Counted from the stretch's first letter, positions 25,101 to 33,569 are shown. The stretch is 64,000 nt of DNA from Bacteroidales bacterium UBA7569 (GCA_002477945.1 DLLF01000036.1:101534-165533); one strand, 5' to 3'. A program made the numbers and translations. Notes: generated by a model not told the origin, from the sequence alone.

Positions 25101-28100
25101 GTACAACACGGGCGACAATGTAACGCTGGATGCCGTTACGCTCCATGCACGCTCACTGCCCGAGAAGTTTGTCATCGTGGCGAATAGCACCGACTGGTAT
25201 GCCCTCAATGCCGATATGTCAGGCAGTTCTGCCCAACCCGCCAATAGTCATGTGACGGTGGATGAAACTGCTGATGCTGCCAAAGCACCATGCAACACCC
25301 TATATACCTTCGATGGTATGCCTAATGGTGGCGACAAACGTTATGTACGCTTTGTGGGTGCCTCTGGCAAGTATCTTTGGGCAGCGTCTGCCGACAATGT
25401 AGGCGTTCAGAACTATGCCGGCAACACACCCGCTGCTACTAATGACTCTTACAATTGGTTGCTCACAACCTCCGACAATGTAACCTACACATTCAGCAAT
25501 CCGCAGAACAGCAGAACGCTCCGCCTCAATGACTCCAAGTTCGCCATGTATGTGTCCGGTGTGCAAGAGTTCCGTATCTTGCCTGTGACCGACACGTGTG
25601 TCTTCAACTATGCACCTGCCAACTTCCGTACGGAAACCGTCAAGAGTACTTCCGTAACGCTTGCTTGGGACGCTGTCGCGGGAGCAACAATGTACCAACT
25701 CAGCACCGATGGCACTACTTGGACTGATGTCACGGGTGCTACCTTCTATATAGTAAACGGGTTGGCTTCTACCACTGAATATACGTATCATCTCCGCGCT
25801 CGTCATGGTGATGGCACCGACATCTGTTCCGATGTAACCTCCCTCACATTCACCACCTCCGACTGCGACGATGTGCCCTACAACCTTGCCTATGTATCCA
25901 AACTCACCTCCGTCATTCTCTCGTGGAAAGCCACAGCCGCTACGGCTACCGTCCGTGTCTATACCGATGCGGATTGTAAGGCTCTGTTCGGTACGGAGCA
26001 TACCAATGTATCTTCTCCGTTCACAATTGAGGGCTTGGAGAAAGCGTCCACCTATTATGTCAAAGTCTTTGCAGGTGGTACGTGCGTTTCTGAAGTTCTG
26101 GAGGTGCACACCGATGCCCCGCAAATGGATGTCGTGGAGTGGGCGCCCGATCACATGGATGTCTCTATTAATACCGATGAGAAAATCTCCGTCCTCTTGG
26201 AAAATCAAGTGACAAAAGGAAGTGGAACTGGCATGATTGCTGACGAACTCTTCTTCTCTAAGTATTTTGAGGCTACGGGCAATGTCAAGTTGGTTGCCGT
26301 GTACAATGGTACGGGCAAGGAGGTGGATATCACTGATTACAAAATCAAGTATGGTAAAAATCAGTGGGAATCGGCAAATAGTGCTGACAAATATATACCC
26401 ATTGGCGAGTTTAGTGAAACACCGAATGTCATGGCTCCTGCTGAAGAAATAATCTTGTATTCCACAGGATCGGCATCAAACGATGTCGAAATTATGAATT
26501 GTTTGGATAATACATTTATAGATGCTCCATGGAAAGAAGTGACAGCAAAAAACAATACAGGAGGAGGACTCTTGTCATTTGCCGGTAATAAAACAATTGC
26601 CTTGTTCAAAGGTGATGAAGCCATTGACGTAATAGGCGGTATTGATGATTCCGGTAATCCTATTTCTACGGGAACTTCAATGTACGAACCTTCATGGGGC
26701 GATGATCCGGGTTGGACTTGTGAAACGGGTACATCGATCAAGGATGGCTCTGTGATAGGTATCTCAACCAACCGTTGTCTGCTTGTTCGTAAAAACACGG
26801 TGCGTTCAGGGGCAGAGGCTATAGCGAAGAATAAGTCCGATTTTGTCACGTTGTGTGACGAATGGACGGGGGAACATGTACCGGATAATGTTGAAGATAA
26901 AGGCGTACAGGCTACTTGTGAGAATTTCGGATATGTAGGTGATTTCGACTATTCGGGCTATTATACCACCTACGAAGAATTGTCTTCCACCACTTTCGAG
27001 GCTTCTGCTCGCAATGCTGATGGCACAATCACAGTCTCTGTTCCCCGTATGGACACATTGGCTTGCAAAGGACTCAAAATTGTCGTTTCCGACAAAGATG
27101 GCAAAATCATAACGCAAAGAGAGTACAAAGTTCCTATTCTTGTGAATCAAAACGCAAACACGGACGATGCTTATCTCTTCCGTTTCACGGCTGACACGTG
27201 CAAAACCTGCGATGTCGTCGTTCGCGACAACGCAACCCTCTCCGTAGTGGATGGCGGCAAGAACACCGTGCGCGATGTGATGGTTTACCAAGGTTCTGCG
27301 CTTTCCGTGCCGCAAGGAAATGAATACGCTGCCAACTCCCTCTCGTTCCGTCGTCGTGAGTCAGGTACAGGCGACCAGGTGGCTTCACTTGACTATCAAG
27401 GGACGCTCAACCTCACACACAGCAGCGAAAAAGCGGTTTACCTCGATCTTCTTATCAGTGCGAACAATTGGCATTTCCTCTCTCTGCCTTATGATTGCGA
27501 CATCGCCGATGTCGCATTCTCCAACGGACAACCGGCTGCCTATGGCACCGACTGGTTCCTTATGTACTACGATGGCGAACGTCGTGCCTCCACGCAGCAG
27601 ACGGGTTCCAACTGGCGGCAATACCACGGCACCACCATCGAAGCGGGTAAAGGTTATGTAGTCGGTATCAAGGGAAATACCGCAAAGCCCGATTATATCT
27701 ACGAACTCCGTTTCCCCATGGCAAAAGAGGTGCTGGCGCAGGAAAGTACCGATAAGATGGTATCCGTAAATGCCTATGGTGCTGCCACCGACATCCGTCC
27801 CAACCACAAAGGTTGGAACCTCGTAGGTAATCCTTACCTCAACTACTATAAGAAAGAAGGTACGGCTTCCTTCCAAGGTCTTGTGTCCGGTCTCCTTGTC
27901 TACGATCCTGTCACGGGCTATTGGAGTCTTGATGATGAAGGTGAACGCAACCATCCCTATATCACCATTCCGCAGAACTTCGGTTGGACGGCCTACAACC
28001 AGGTATTGGCGTCCGAAACTCCCCTCTCGCCGTTCACGTGCTATTTCCTCCAAGTGACAGGTGCTACCGATGGTGAAGAGCGCGCTATTGCCTTCTCGCA

Positions 28101-28833
28101 TGCTCAGCGTGGACGGGCTGCCATGCCGATGCTTACTCGTCAGACTGCCGACGAACCTGTCATCGTGGATGTTGTCTTGCGCAATGCGGCAGGCGAGCAG
28201 GACCATACGGCACTGGTGATTGACGACCGCTTTACCGACGACTATGAGATGGATGCCGACTTCTTCAAGTGGTTTGGCGACTACTACCGTCGCTATACGC
28301 AACCTGTCATCTACACCCTTGGTACCGACGGTGGCAAGCGCGCCTTCAACGCTGTCAGCGAACAAACGGCTGCCCAACCTGTATCAGTGGGCTATTTCGC
28401 TTCACACGCAGGGGAATACACCTTCTCCCTCAATCGCACAAGCGACTTGGCACGTCTTGCGGAGGTTTGGCTCTTCGATGTACAAACGGGGACTTACACC
28501 AACCTCTTGCAACAGGACTATACTTTCACCACTTCGCCCACGGATGGTGCTGGACGCTTCTCTGTTAATGTGCGCTTGCTGCCTAAGGTTACCACCGGTG
28601 TGGACAACCTGGATGCCGGCAATCTGCGTATCTCGTCTTCTTGTCGCATGATTACTGTCAGCGGATTGCCCTCTTCGGCTTCTCTCTGGCTCTATGATGC
28701 TGCGGGCAAACTGATTTCCTCTGAGCGTACTTCCACTTGGCAACGCACCTACACCGTACCGCAGTCAGGCACCTATTTCATTAGGGTGGAGACAATGCAA
28801 GGGGCTAATACACTCAGCACGGTCGTTGAATAG
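22105..28833 (+). CDS. Giant multidomain surface protein with T9SS sorting domain
   Basis: 2242 residues, secreted. Signal peptide 1-24. Region 24-155 is a beta domain ending ITSIVVTYEA. Fibronectin type III-like domains lie near 253-347, 1170-1252 and 1254-1339. InlB-like (Listeria-Bacteroides) repeats lie near 349-429 and 646-727, each ending in a YYAVF or YAVYK motif. A lamin-tail-like domain covers about 1369-1590 (LVAVYNGTGKEVDITDYKIK). A long beta-rich region follows, and the C-terminal 80 residues (from TTGVDNLDAGNLRISSS, with PQSGTYFIRVE) form a type A T9SS sorting domain, so it should cross the outer membrane by T9SS and be anchored or released. No catalytic motif is seen; adhesion is the likely role. 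It is followed after 50 nt by the Ser-rich membrane-tailed protein. Confidence 0.85.
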   Translation: MKQFRLLFTILTLLAVGSMNTWAETLTISGASSGHNAPWSTSYENGNGTSITSGGSSIGITYTNTARMSTAIQIKKGASNGFYSTTFPANSVITSIAITSKTNSVTLYISKDGKSWGTGATINKTTTKTYTAADGYLYFKVNATSSYAQITSIVVTYEAAATCTTPMFTIADKTISLSEASTADYDMSTNLTINKGGSTGAITYACDDEKVIIEGNTFYAETAGTYTINATMAADATYCEATTSFTMTVQSAPCTALTTPTGLNTSNITATTADLSWTAVPNATEYKITYGDAENPGTKQATATGTTYTLTNLTPQTGYIWAVKAIGDGATYCDSEDSQSGDFTTAAPPQYTITWSVNGTTTTTQVTEGDAIGTLPADPSAPSGCSDKVFVGWTITNIGATPTNDKPEFITANTIPTGNTTYYAVFATKANTSGSQDIVFNVGDIAAENNWNNGTQYSSYTIAPITITYSGGVNDGKYYSDDSWRSYKNGSVVVSGSTISEVISSPEKTFTKQTDGTWKYTGTATVKFTKFTIKTTAAGSSYTDYITECVDCTAPAEALALTLSQKTANLGQDGNAVVTFSTTGGNGTAVAYAVTPTTGATLSGTTITFTQEGTYTLTASQSYTTTNGTTYCGGTDSKTITIAPAEYTLTLNDRGSKSTAGNCYAGAKVLQPADPTGVCTEPINYVFDGWATAEVAEGSTTYTKVSFPYTMPNANTTLYAVYKYVDGNSAETGASPVSAASIVDGGQYYITATAKDGKAYMLKAGSFSAGNSGDNTAVFDAATVTSDKAWTFVKNTGGEGWFVKYGENKLGTTNGNNELSCSSSNTGLWTCNATTSGSSTVILTYASYSRKLALYASTPNWRTYTTANGAQTIQLYSPVSYLYTTSPVCGPYVRITSGKELYVTAGNAGGTRSTVQVQDTVKFEAGNLQGSNGNEPKVKIPAADITCNGAATTKVTAALEQTATDNGDGTYSIKGTVILTYKPTDFDVREDITLQLRAEYNTGDNVTLDAVTLHARSLPEKFVIVANSTDWYALNADMSGSSAQPANSHVTVDETADAAKAPCNTLYTFDGMPNGGDKRYVRFVGASGKYLWAASADNVGVQNYAGNTPAATNDSYNWLLTTSDNVTYTFSNPQNSRTLRLNDSKFAMYVSGVQEFRILPVTDTCVFNYAPANFRTETVKSTSVTLAWDAVAGATMYQLSTDGTTWTDVTGATFYIVNGLASTTEYTYHLRARHGDGTDICSDVTSLTFTTSDCDDVPYNLAYVSKLTSVILSWKATAATATVRVYTDADCKALFGTEHTNVSSPFTIEGLEKASTYYVKVFAGGTCVSEVLEVHTDAPQMDVVEWAPDHMDVSINTDEKISVLLENQVTKGSGTGMIADELFFSKYFEATGNVKLVAVYNGTGKEVDITDYKIKYGKNQWESANSADKYIPIGEFSETPNVMAPAEEIILYSTGSASNDVEIMNCLDNTFIDAPWKEVTAKNNTGGGLLSFAGNKTIALFKGDEAIDVIGGIDDSGNPISTGTSMYEPSWGDDPGWTCETGTSIKDGSVIGISTNRCLLVRKNTVRSGAEAIAKNKSDFVTLCDEWTGEHVPDNVEDKGVQATCENFGYVGDFDYSGYYTTYEELSSTTFEASARNADGTITVSVPRMDTLACKGLKIVVSDKDGKIITQREYKVPILVNQNANTDDAYLFRFTADTCKTCDVVVRDNATLSVVDGGKNTVRDVMVYQGSALSVPQGNEYAANSLSFRRRESGTGDQVASLDYQGTLNLTHSSEKAVYLDLLISANNWHFLSLPYDCDIADVAFSNGQPAAYGTDWFLMYYDGERRASTQQTGSNWRQYHGTTIEAGKGYVVGIKGNTAKPDYIYELRFPMAKEVLAQESTDKMVSVNAYGAATDIRPNHKGWNLVGNPYLNYYKKEGTASFQGLVSGLLVYDPVTGYWSLDDEGERNHPYITIPQNFGWTAYNQVLASETPLSPFTCYFLQVTGATDGEERAIAFSHAQRGRAAMPMLTRQTADEPVIVDVVLRNAAGEQDHTALVIDDRFTDDYEMDADFFKWFGDYYRRYTQPVIYTLGTDGGKRAFNAVSEQTAAQPVSVGYFASHAGEYTFSLNRTSDLARLAEVWLFDVQTGTYTNLLQQDYTFTTSPTDGAGRFSVNVRLLPKVTTGVDNLDAGNLRISSSCRMITVSGLPSSASLWLYDAAGKLISSERTSTWQRTYTVPQSGTYFIRVETMQGANTLSTVVE

Positions 28834-28883
28834 TCTATACTGAAGTAAGTATAAAATATAGAACAATATCACAACATACTATA

Positions 28884-29597
28884 ATGATACGAAAACTTAT
28901 TCTTGGTGTTTTGGCTGCATCGGTTCTCACGTCGATTAGTGCTGCGGATCTCAGTGAATATCCTGTCAAAGGCGAGGCACAACAGCCTGCAACGGATGTG
29001 GCTATGGCAGAAGTCTCAACCGGTTTGTCGGCATTGCCCGCTGCAACGTCATCCCGTGTGCAGGTGAAGCATATAGTGCCGGCACAGGTCGCATCCTGCA
29101 GCGAAACCTCCTATTCCGCTACGCCCCTTCACTCTACGGCAACTGCGCAGCAAAATTCCAATGCAGGAGGATGTGCTGCGGAAACGTCTGCTTCCTGGCG
29201 GTCTGCGGTGTCCTCGTCTGTCGGGCAATCCGCGTATTCGGTTTCAGTGCCCGCTGTTCACCGGAAAAACGCTGCAGGTAACAAGGCTGTCACGGAAGTC
29301 TCCTCTTCTGCCGGTTCTGGAGAAAGAGTTTCTGGACAAGTGGGGAATGTCTCCTTGCCGCAGTCCTCTTTCACTTCCACATCTGCTTTTCTTAGCGATA
29401 AAGACCAACCCTCTTTGTCACGCATCGGCAACAGCGGCACTCCTGTCCGCCGTGTCGATTGGGGAGATGGTGAAAACAATGGTGGAGGACTGAAGGAACC
29501 CGACCCCGATCCGGTCGGCGAACTTCCTTTCTGCTTCATGGCATTGCTCCTCGCAGCGTTCGTCCTCTATAGAAAACATTCGGTATCAAGAGGGTAA
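28884..29597 (+). CDS. Ser/Ala-rich exported protein with C-terminal membrane anchor
   Basis: 237 residues, family not recognised. Residues 1-20 form a signal peptide (MIRKLILGVLAASVLTSISA). Residues 25-195 are low-complexity, rich in Ser, Ala and Val, and probably disordered. The C terminus has three parts: a proline/acidic motif (EPDPDPVGELPF), a hydrophobic helix (CFMALLLAAFVLY) and a basic end (RKHSVSRG). That layout recalls C-terminal sorting tails of the PEP-CTERM kind, though I cannot name a family. It lies 50 nt after the T9SS giant and is probably co-transcribed; a strong terminator follows at 29637-29671. Confidence 0.6.
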   Translation: MIRKLILGVLAASVLTSISAADLSEYPVKGEAQQPATDVAMAEVSTGLSALPAATSSRVQVKHIVPAQVASCSETSYSATPLHSTATAQQNSNAGGCAAETSASWRSAVSSSVGQSAYSVSVPAVHRKNAAGNKAVTEVSSSAGSGERVSGQVGNVSLPQSSFTSTSAFLSDKDQPSLSRIGNSGTPVRRVDWGDGENNGGGLKEPDPDPVGELPFCFMALLLAAFVLYRKHSVSRG

Positions 29598-29636
29598 AAC
29601 GTACGCAATGCGTGGGTAAAATAGACTATATTTTGG

Positions 29637-29671
29637 AAAGAGGCTGTCTGACAAGTGCAGGCAGCCTCTTT
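29637..29671 (+). terminator. Rho-independent terminator after the surface-protein pair
   Basis: AAAGAGGCTG (29637-29646) pairs with CAGCCTCTTT (29662-29671). Four more inner pairs extend the stem to 14 bp, around an ACAAGTG loop. Confidence 0.8.
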
Positions 29672-29707
29672 GATTATCTACTTTGCCGGTTGGTGTGGAG
29701 ACAATGC

Positions 29708-29840
29708 CTCACTGGGGACGCGGACGCCCTCGTCCGCGGAATTCAGCCGTCCTATCCGTCCTATCCGTCCAATCTGTCTAATTCGTCTCATTCATCCTTC
29801 TTCATAGGACGTCTCGAACACCTGGAACGTCTATAATCAG
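29708..29840. repeat. GC palindrome, decamer array and conserved 16-bp tail
   Basis: CTCACTGGGGACGCGGACGC and the following bases (29708-29739) hold the perfect palindrome GCGGACG-CCCT-CGTCCGC. A decamer array (CCGTCCTATC-type, 29746-29797) and a segment ending GAACGTCTATAATCAG (29825-29840) follow. The palindrome matches 13934-13965 and the rest matches 16321-16413. Confidence 0.7.
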
Positions 29841-29917
29841 CAAAGCAAACTACACGTATCACCGTGTCTGCTCCTCCATGCATAGTTCCGCTTACTCTGC
29901 CGCCAATGGTCTTCCTG

Positions 29918-29949
29918 TTTGCAGGAACAGTTGTTTTTTTGTACCTTTG
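29918..29949 (+). promoter_or_regulatory. Bacteroidetes-type promoter
   Basis: TTTG (29918-29921), a 20-bp spacer and TACCTTTG (29942-29949). It drives the small InlB-repeat protein and probably the metalloprotease behind it; the leader is about 70 nt. Confidence 0.8.
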
Positions 29950-30023
29950 CACAGTCAGACGGCGTTTCCCATATCTTTATCGAAACATCGCTGGACTATA
30001 TTGACCTGACTAAATTCGATCAC

Positions 30024-30494
30024 ATGAAAAAACATTATTCTCTGTGTGCCTGGTTGGTAGTGCTCCTGTTATGTGCGGCTTCTGGTGTGTATGCCGGTTC
30101 GTGGCAATTGCCTGCGGATGCCGCCTCCTGGAAAGCGGGCGATGAGCCTTCGCTCCAATATACATTTGTCTATCAAGGCTATTCGGGGGCAACCACTCGC
30201 TGTGAGGGAGGCAAATTGTATAAGGAAGGCGAGAACGTTGCTCTATCGTCCGTTGTCCCCGCTCGTGAAAACAGCACATTTCTTGGCTGGCAATATGGAG
30301 GGCTCGTCTATCAGCCCGGAGATGTGTTCATTATGCCGGCTGCTGATGTGGTGTTGGTGCCGTTGTGGAAACAGACGGCAACGCGTGTGGAGAATGTGGA
30401 AGAGCAACAAGCCGTGCAGAAAATAGTACGTGATGGCTCTGTTTATATTATCAAGGACGGCAACACCTATGACGTGATAGGCCGCAGACAATAA
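30024..30494 (+). CDS. Small secreted InlB-repeat protein
   Basis: 156 residues from the ATG at 30024, which opens a clean signal peptide (MKKHYSLCAWLVVLLLCAAS). One InlB/Listeria-Bacteroides-type repeat spans about 45-115 (KLYKEGENVALSSVVPAREN, then FLGWQYGG and VLVPLWK). The last 25 residues (QKIVRDGSVYIIKDGNTYDV) form a tail like that of the secreted protein at 4030-4752. The upstream in-frame extension is rejected because the promoter at 29918-29949 overlaps it. Its role is unknown; the metalloprotease gene starts 21 nt later, so the two are probably made together. Confidence 0.75.
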   Translation: MKKHYSLCAWLVVLLLCAASGVYAGSWQLPADAASWKAGDEPSLQYTFVYQGYSGATTRCEGGKLYKEGENVALSSVVPARENSTFLGWQYGGLVYQPGDVFIMPAADVVLVPLWKQTATRVENVEEQQAVQKIVRDGSVYIIKDGNTYDVIGRRQ

Positions 30495-30515
30495 CCCGTA
30501 AAGGAGTAAACTGCA

Positions 30516-32498
30516 ATGAAAACAAAACTTGTCATACTGATAGCATCTCTGTTTGCTGCCCTGTCTGTCATGGCTGTCCCTGCCTACCCGGGGTGGCAAA
30601 TCAAAACACAACCCGACGGAACGCAGATCGAAGTCCGCTTGCATGGAGACGAAATCTGTCATTACTGGACAAACCGCGAAGGGAAAGAAGTCAAAGTAGA
30701 TGACAAAGGCTTTTGGAACGTAGTGGGGGAGCAACCCGCACCCGACGCCCTGGCGGAAAGGCGCAAAAAGTCTCCGAGGTTTGTCAACCGCCCGAATCGG
30801 GTGGGGGCTGTGAATCTTGCTCCGCGAGGATTGGTCATATTGGCTGATTTCGCAGATGTAGCCTATCTGCCCTCCAATTCGCAGGAGGAGATGAACAAGA
30901 TGATGAACGCCGGTTCCTATACACACAATGGTGCCTATGGCTCGGCACGAAAATACTTCTCCGACCAGTCCGGTGGGGCGTATGTTCCCTCTTTCGATGT
31001 GGTCGGACCTGTAACGCTACCCAAAAATTGCGCCTACTATGGAGAAAATAATAGCAAAGGAAACGATAAATATCCGGGTGACATGGTGGTCGAAGCCTGT
31101 AAACTCGCGAAAGCGGAGTGGAATGTGGATTTTACGCAATATGACAACAATAACGATGGGTATGTCGATTTTGTCTATATCCTCTATGCAGGCAAAGGTG
31201 AGGCGGATGGAGGAGCGGCTACCACTGTCTGGCCGCACAATTGGGACCTCGAATCGGCTGCTTATTGGGGAAATTGCACCTACAGCAAATCCGAACGCAA
31301 AATAGATGGACTCTATATCAATGACTATGCCTGCTCTGCCGAACTGGCTGGATATACAGGCGAACGGAACGGCATCGGGACACTGTGCCATGAATTCGGC
31401 CATGTCTTGGGACTGCCCGACTATTATGATACCGGCCAAGGAAGCAACCTTACGGAAAGCCGTACCCCGGGGGCTTGGGATGTCATGGATATTGGTAACT
31501 ATAATGGCAACGGAAATTATCCGCCCAACTATAGCATTCACGAGAAGTATTTCTTTGGCTGGCAGACGCCTGTCAATCTGGGGGCGGTTCCGAATGCATT
31601 GAATATCAAAGCCGTTGGCGGGGAAAATGCGGTGGCATACCAAATCAATACGTCCAATAAACTGTTACCCGCAACAGAGGAAACAGCGCAGTATTATATC
31701 GAAAACCGGCAACAAACAGGTTGGGATCTCCATCTCCCGGGACATGGTCTCATCGTGTGGTATGTGGATTTCAAGGAGGATAAATGGCGGAACAATGAAC
31801 CCAATAGTTTGGCGGGTTCTCCCAGTTATACGGTTGTTTCTGCCACGGGAAACCGTACCGGTTTAGGTACGGCTGCCGACCCTTTCCCGGGTACACGAAA
31901 TGTCAACCGGTGTATGGTTGCAGGAAAAAACCTGACGGAAATCAAGGAAGAAAACGGAATAATCTCTCTTATCTACATAAAAGACCCGAATTCTTTGGTC
32001 TGGAACTATGAAATTCTTTACGAAAACGCAACGGTTTCCTCCGAAAGCGGTACTGTCGCAAAAGAAACGGCATTGGCAATCACGGTTACCCCCGATGATG
32101 GCTATATAATAAATTCGGCTGACCATATAGAAATCACAATGGGAGGGGTTACGCTTACCTATGGTGTTGATTTCACCTATGTGGACAATATCCTTACCAT
32201 TCCATCCGTTACAGGGGATGTCGAAATGTATATCATGCCCGTAGTGGCACCTGTCAAACCCTATAAGATTACATGGGTCGCCGATGGGGTGGTGATTGAC
32301 GAACAGGGCTACGATGAAAACGAATTGCTTCGCCTTCCTTCTGCCGAAGTGGTTGCCTGTGAAGGTATGCAGTTCGTGGGATGGACGGAGCAGGCCGGCT
32401 TCTACGACCCGTTCGCTTTGCCTGACGATCTGTTCTCTGAAGTCAATAACCTGACAGTCAATCGGAATTGCACATTCTATGCCGTTTACAAAGACTGA
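30516..32498 (+). CDS. M6-family secreted metalloprotease
   Basis: A zinc protease of the immune-inhibitor-A-like M6 family that cuts extracellular proteins. 660 residues. Signal peptide 1-20. An N-terminal propeptide-like part (YPGWQIKTQPDGTQIEVRLH) is followed by the catalytic domain with the zinc motif HEFGHVLGLPDYYD (HEFGH at 292-296) and the met-turn segment GAWDVMDIG. A Ca-binding-like stretch (YDNNNDGYVDFVYI) precedes it. The C-terminal part (about 520-660) is beta-rich and ends in an InlB-type repeat (FVGWTEQ to FYAVYKD). No T9SS sorting domain is seen at the C terminus, unlike many relatives, so release by another route or a soluble periplasmic form is possible. Confidence 0.9.
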   Translation: MKTKLVILIASLFAALSVMAVPAYPGWQIKTQPDGTQIEVRLHGDEICHYWTNREGKEVKVDDKGFWNVVGEQPAPDALAERRKKSPRFVNRPNRVGAVNLAPRGLVILADFADVAYLPSNSQEEMNKMMNAGSYTHNGAYGSARKYFSDQSGGAYVPSFDVVGPVTLPKNCAYYGENNSKGNDKYPGDMVVEACKLAKAEWNVDFTQYDNNNDGYVDFVYILYAGKGEADGGAATTVWPHNWDLESAAYWGNCTYSKSERKIDGLYINDYACSAELAGYTGERNGIGTLCHEFGHVLGLPDYYDTGQGSNLTESRTPGAWDVMDIGNYNGNGNYPPNYSIHEKYFFGWQTPVNLGAVPNALNIKAVGGENAVAYQINTSNKLLPATEETAQYYIENRQQTGWDLHLPGHGLIVWYVDFKEDKWRNNEPNSLAGSPSYTVVSATGNRTGLGTAADPFPGTRNVNRCMVAGKNLTEIKEENGIISLIYIKDPNSLVWNYEILYENATVSSESGTVAKETALAITVTPDDGYIINSADHIEITMGGVTLTYGVDFTYVDNILTIPSVTGDVEMYIMPVVAPVKPYKITWVADGVVIDEQGYDENELLRLPSAEVVACEGMQFVGWTEQAGFYDPFALPDDLFSEVNNLTVNRNCTFYAVYKD

Positions 32499-32921
32499 TG
32501 CTCCTGCTTGGAATCTATAAGACGGATATAGAGTAAGAGAGGCTTGACGCTTGCCACAATGGCAATACGGAACCGGCTTTCTTTCGGCTGTTGTCTTCTT
32601 CGCCCTGCTCGTGGAGTGGAGTAGGGTACATCCACGACCCCTCAACGACCCCTGAACGACCCCTCAAGCACCCCTTGTCGGAAACGCAATGAGAGATGGT
32701 AAAGCAAAATCGTACATCGTACATTGAAAAATCGTAAATAGTTTGCCCCTTCGACGGGAAATGGATGATATACCCTGCGTGAAGGATAGAGAACTCTCGG
32801 GGGAAATAAAGAATAAAATATCGGCAATATAGACCAATCTTGTCGGTTGTATGGCAAACCTTTTGCCGCACAACCTCTCGGAAAAGGTTATTGATTCTGA
32901 AATTTATATATGTTATTTGAT
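32499..32921. other. Intergenic region with composite repeats
   Basis: 423 nt between the metalloprotease and the efflux operon. It holds the composite repeat at 32633-32760 and A/T-rich sequence after it. No terminator or consensus promoter was identified with confidence, and no frame looks real. Confidence 0.5.
32633..32760. repeat. Composite repeat with reversed block order
   Basis: CGACCCCTCAACGACCCCTG-type 11-bp units come first (32634-32674), then CAAAATCGTACATCGTACAT and AATCGTAAAT (32705-32740). In the copies at 175-252 and 21073-21152 the order is the opposite. Confidence 0.65.
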
Positions 32922-33506
32922 ATGAAAAAGCAAATGTTTTATCTTGCCGCGATTTGCATAGTAATGGCATCGTGTGCAGACACCGCAGATGTGCGTGATG
33001 CCAAGGGCGGTTATCGTTTCAAGACAACAGGCAAAGTAACCCTGCAGATGCCCGACGCAAGTAATCCGAAAGCCACCGTTTCACAGGTTGTCAACCTGAC
33101 AAACGAGACCGGTTCGTTTGAGTTGGTAAGCCTAAAAGACAACGACAAAGTGCTGCTCACTTTCGACCAACTGAACGGCGATGTATATCACACCAAAGGC
33201 ACATTGTCGGGCGACGAACTGAGTTTTGATGCTTTCACCCGCACACTTGATTTGCCGATAACCACCGAATACAGCGATACGCTTCATATCCCCTATTTGG
33301 ATATTTTTGGGCAAAGCAAATTCCGCGACTCCATTATCACCTATACCGAGACGGAAACCGAAGTATTCGACATCACGGTAACGGGCAATGCCAAGACCTA
33401 CGAGAACAACATCATATTCTCGCTCAACTACAAGGGGCAATCGCAAGAAGACAAACAACGCACGGTTGAAGGCTCGGATATTCAGATGCTTTGCAAGAAA
33501 AATTAA
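32922..33506 (+). CDS. Uncharacterised lipoprotein at the head of the efflux operon
   Basis: 194 residues from the ATG at 32922 (an in-frame ATG 12 nt upstream is possible). Lipobox VMASC with the lipid-attachment Cys at residue 18. The mature part is beta-rich with alternating polar residues (YRFKTTGKVTLQMP, LKDNDKVLLTFDQLNGDVYH), which suggests a small calycin-like beta-barrel, but I recognise no named family. It lies 63 nt before the TolC-type gene in the same direction. A role in the exporter is an inference from position only. Confidence 0.65.
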   Translation: MKKQMFYLAAICIVMASCADTADVRDAKGGYRFKTTGKVTLQMPDASNPKATVSQVVNLTNETGSFELVSLKDNDKVLLTFDQLNGDVYHTKGTLSGDELSFDAFTRTLDLPITTEYSDTLHIPYLDIFGQSKFRDSIITYTETETEVFDITVTGNAKTYENNIIFSLNYKGQSQEDKQRTVEGSDIQMLCKKN

Positions 33507-33511
33507 AATTC

Positions 33512-33540
33512 CGACTCCCCCTACCCCCTCAGAGAGGGGG
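33512..33540. repeat. C/G-rich hairpin between lipoprotein and TolC genes
   Basis: CCCCCTC (33524-33530) pairs with GAGGGGG (33534-33540) around AGA. It could act as a weak terminator or attenuator; it also belongs to the G-rich dispersed motif family. Confidence 0.5.
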
Positions 33541-33569
33541 GATACAGGAACTGCATTGTAAACTTACAT

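Noticed and set aside
22105..28833. Catalytic domain in the giant surface protein
   Set aside because: Only fibronectin type III-like, InlB-like, lamin-tail-like and sorting domains were found; no protease, glycosidase or lipase motif was seen.
32699..32970. Minus-strand frames over the composite repeat upstream of the efflux operon
   Set aside because: They are produced by the repeat sequence, have no start signals and overlap the lipoprotein gene.
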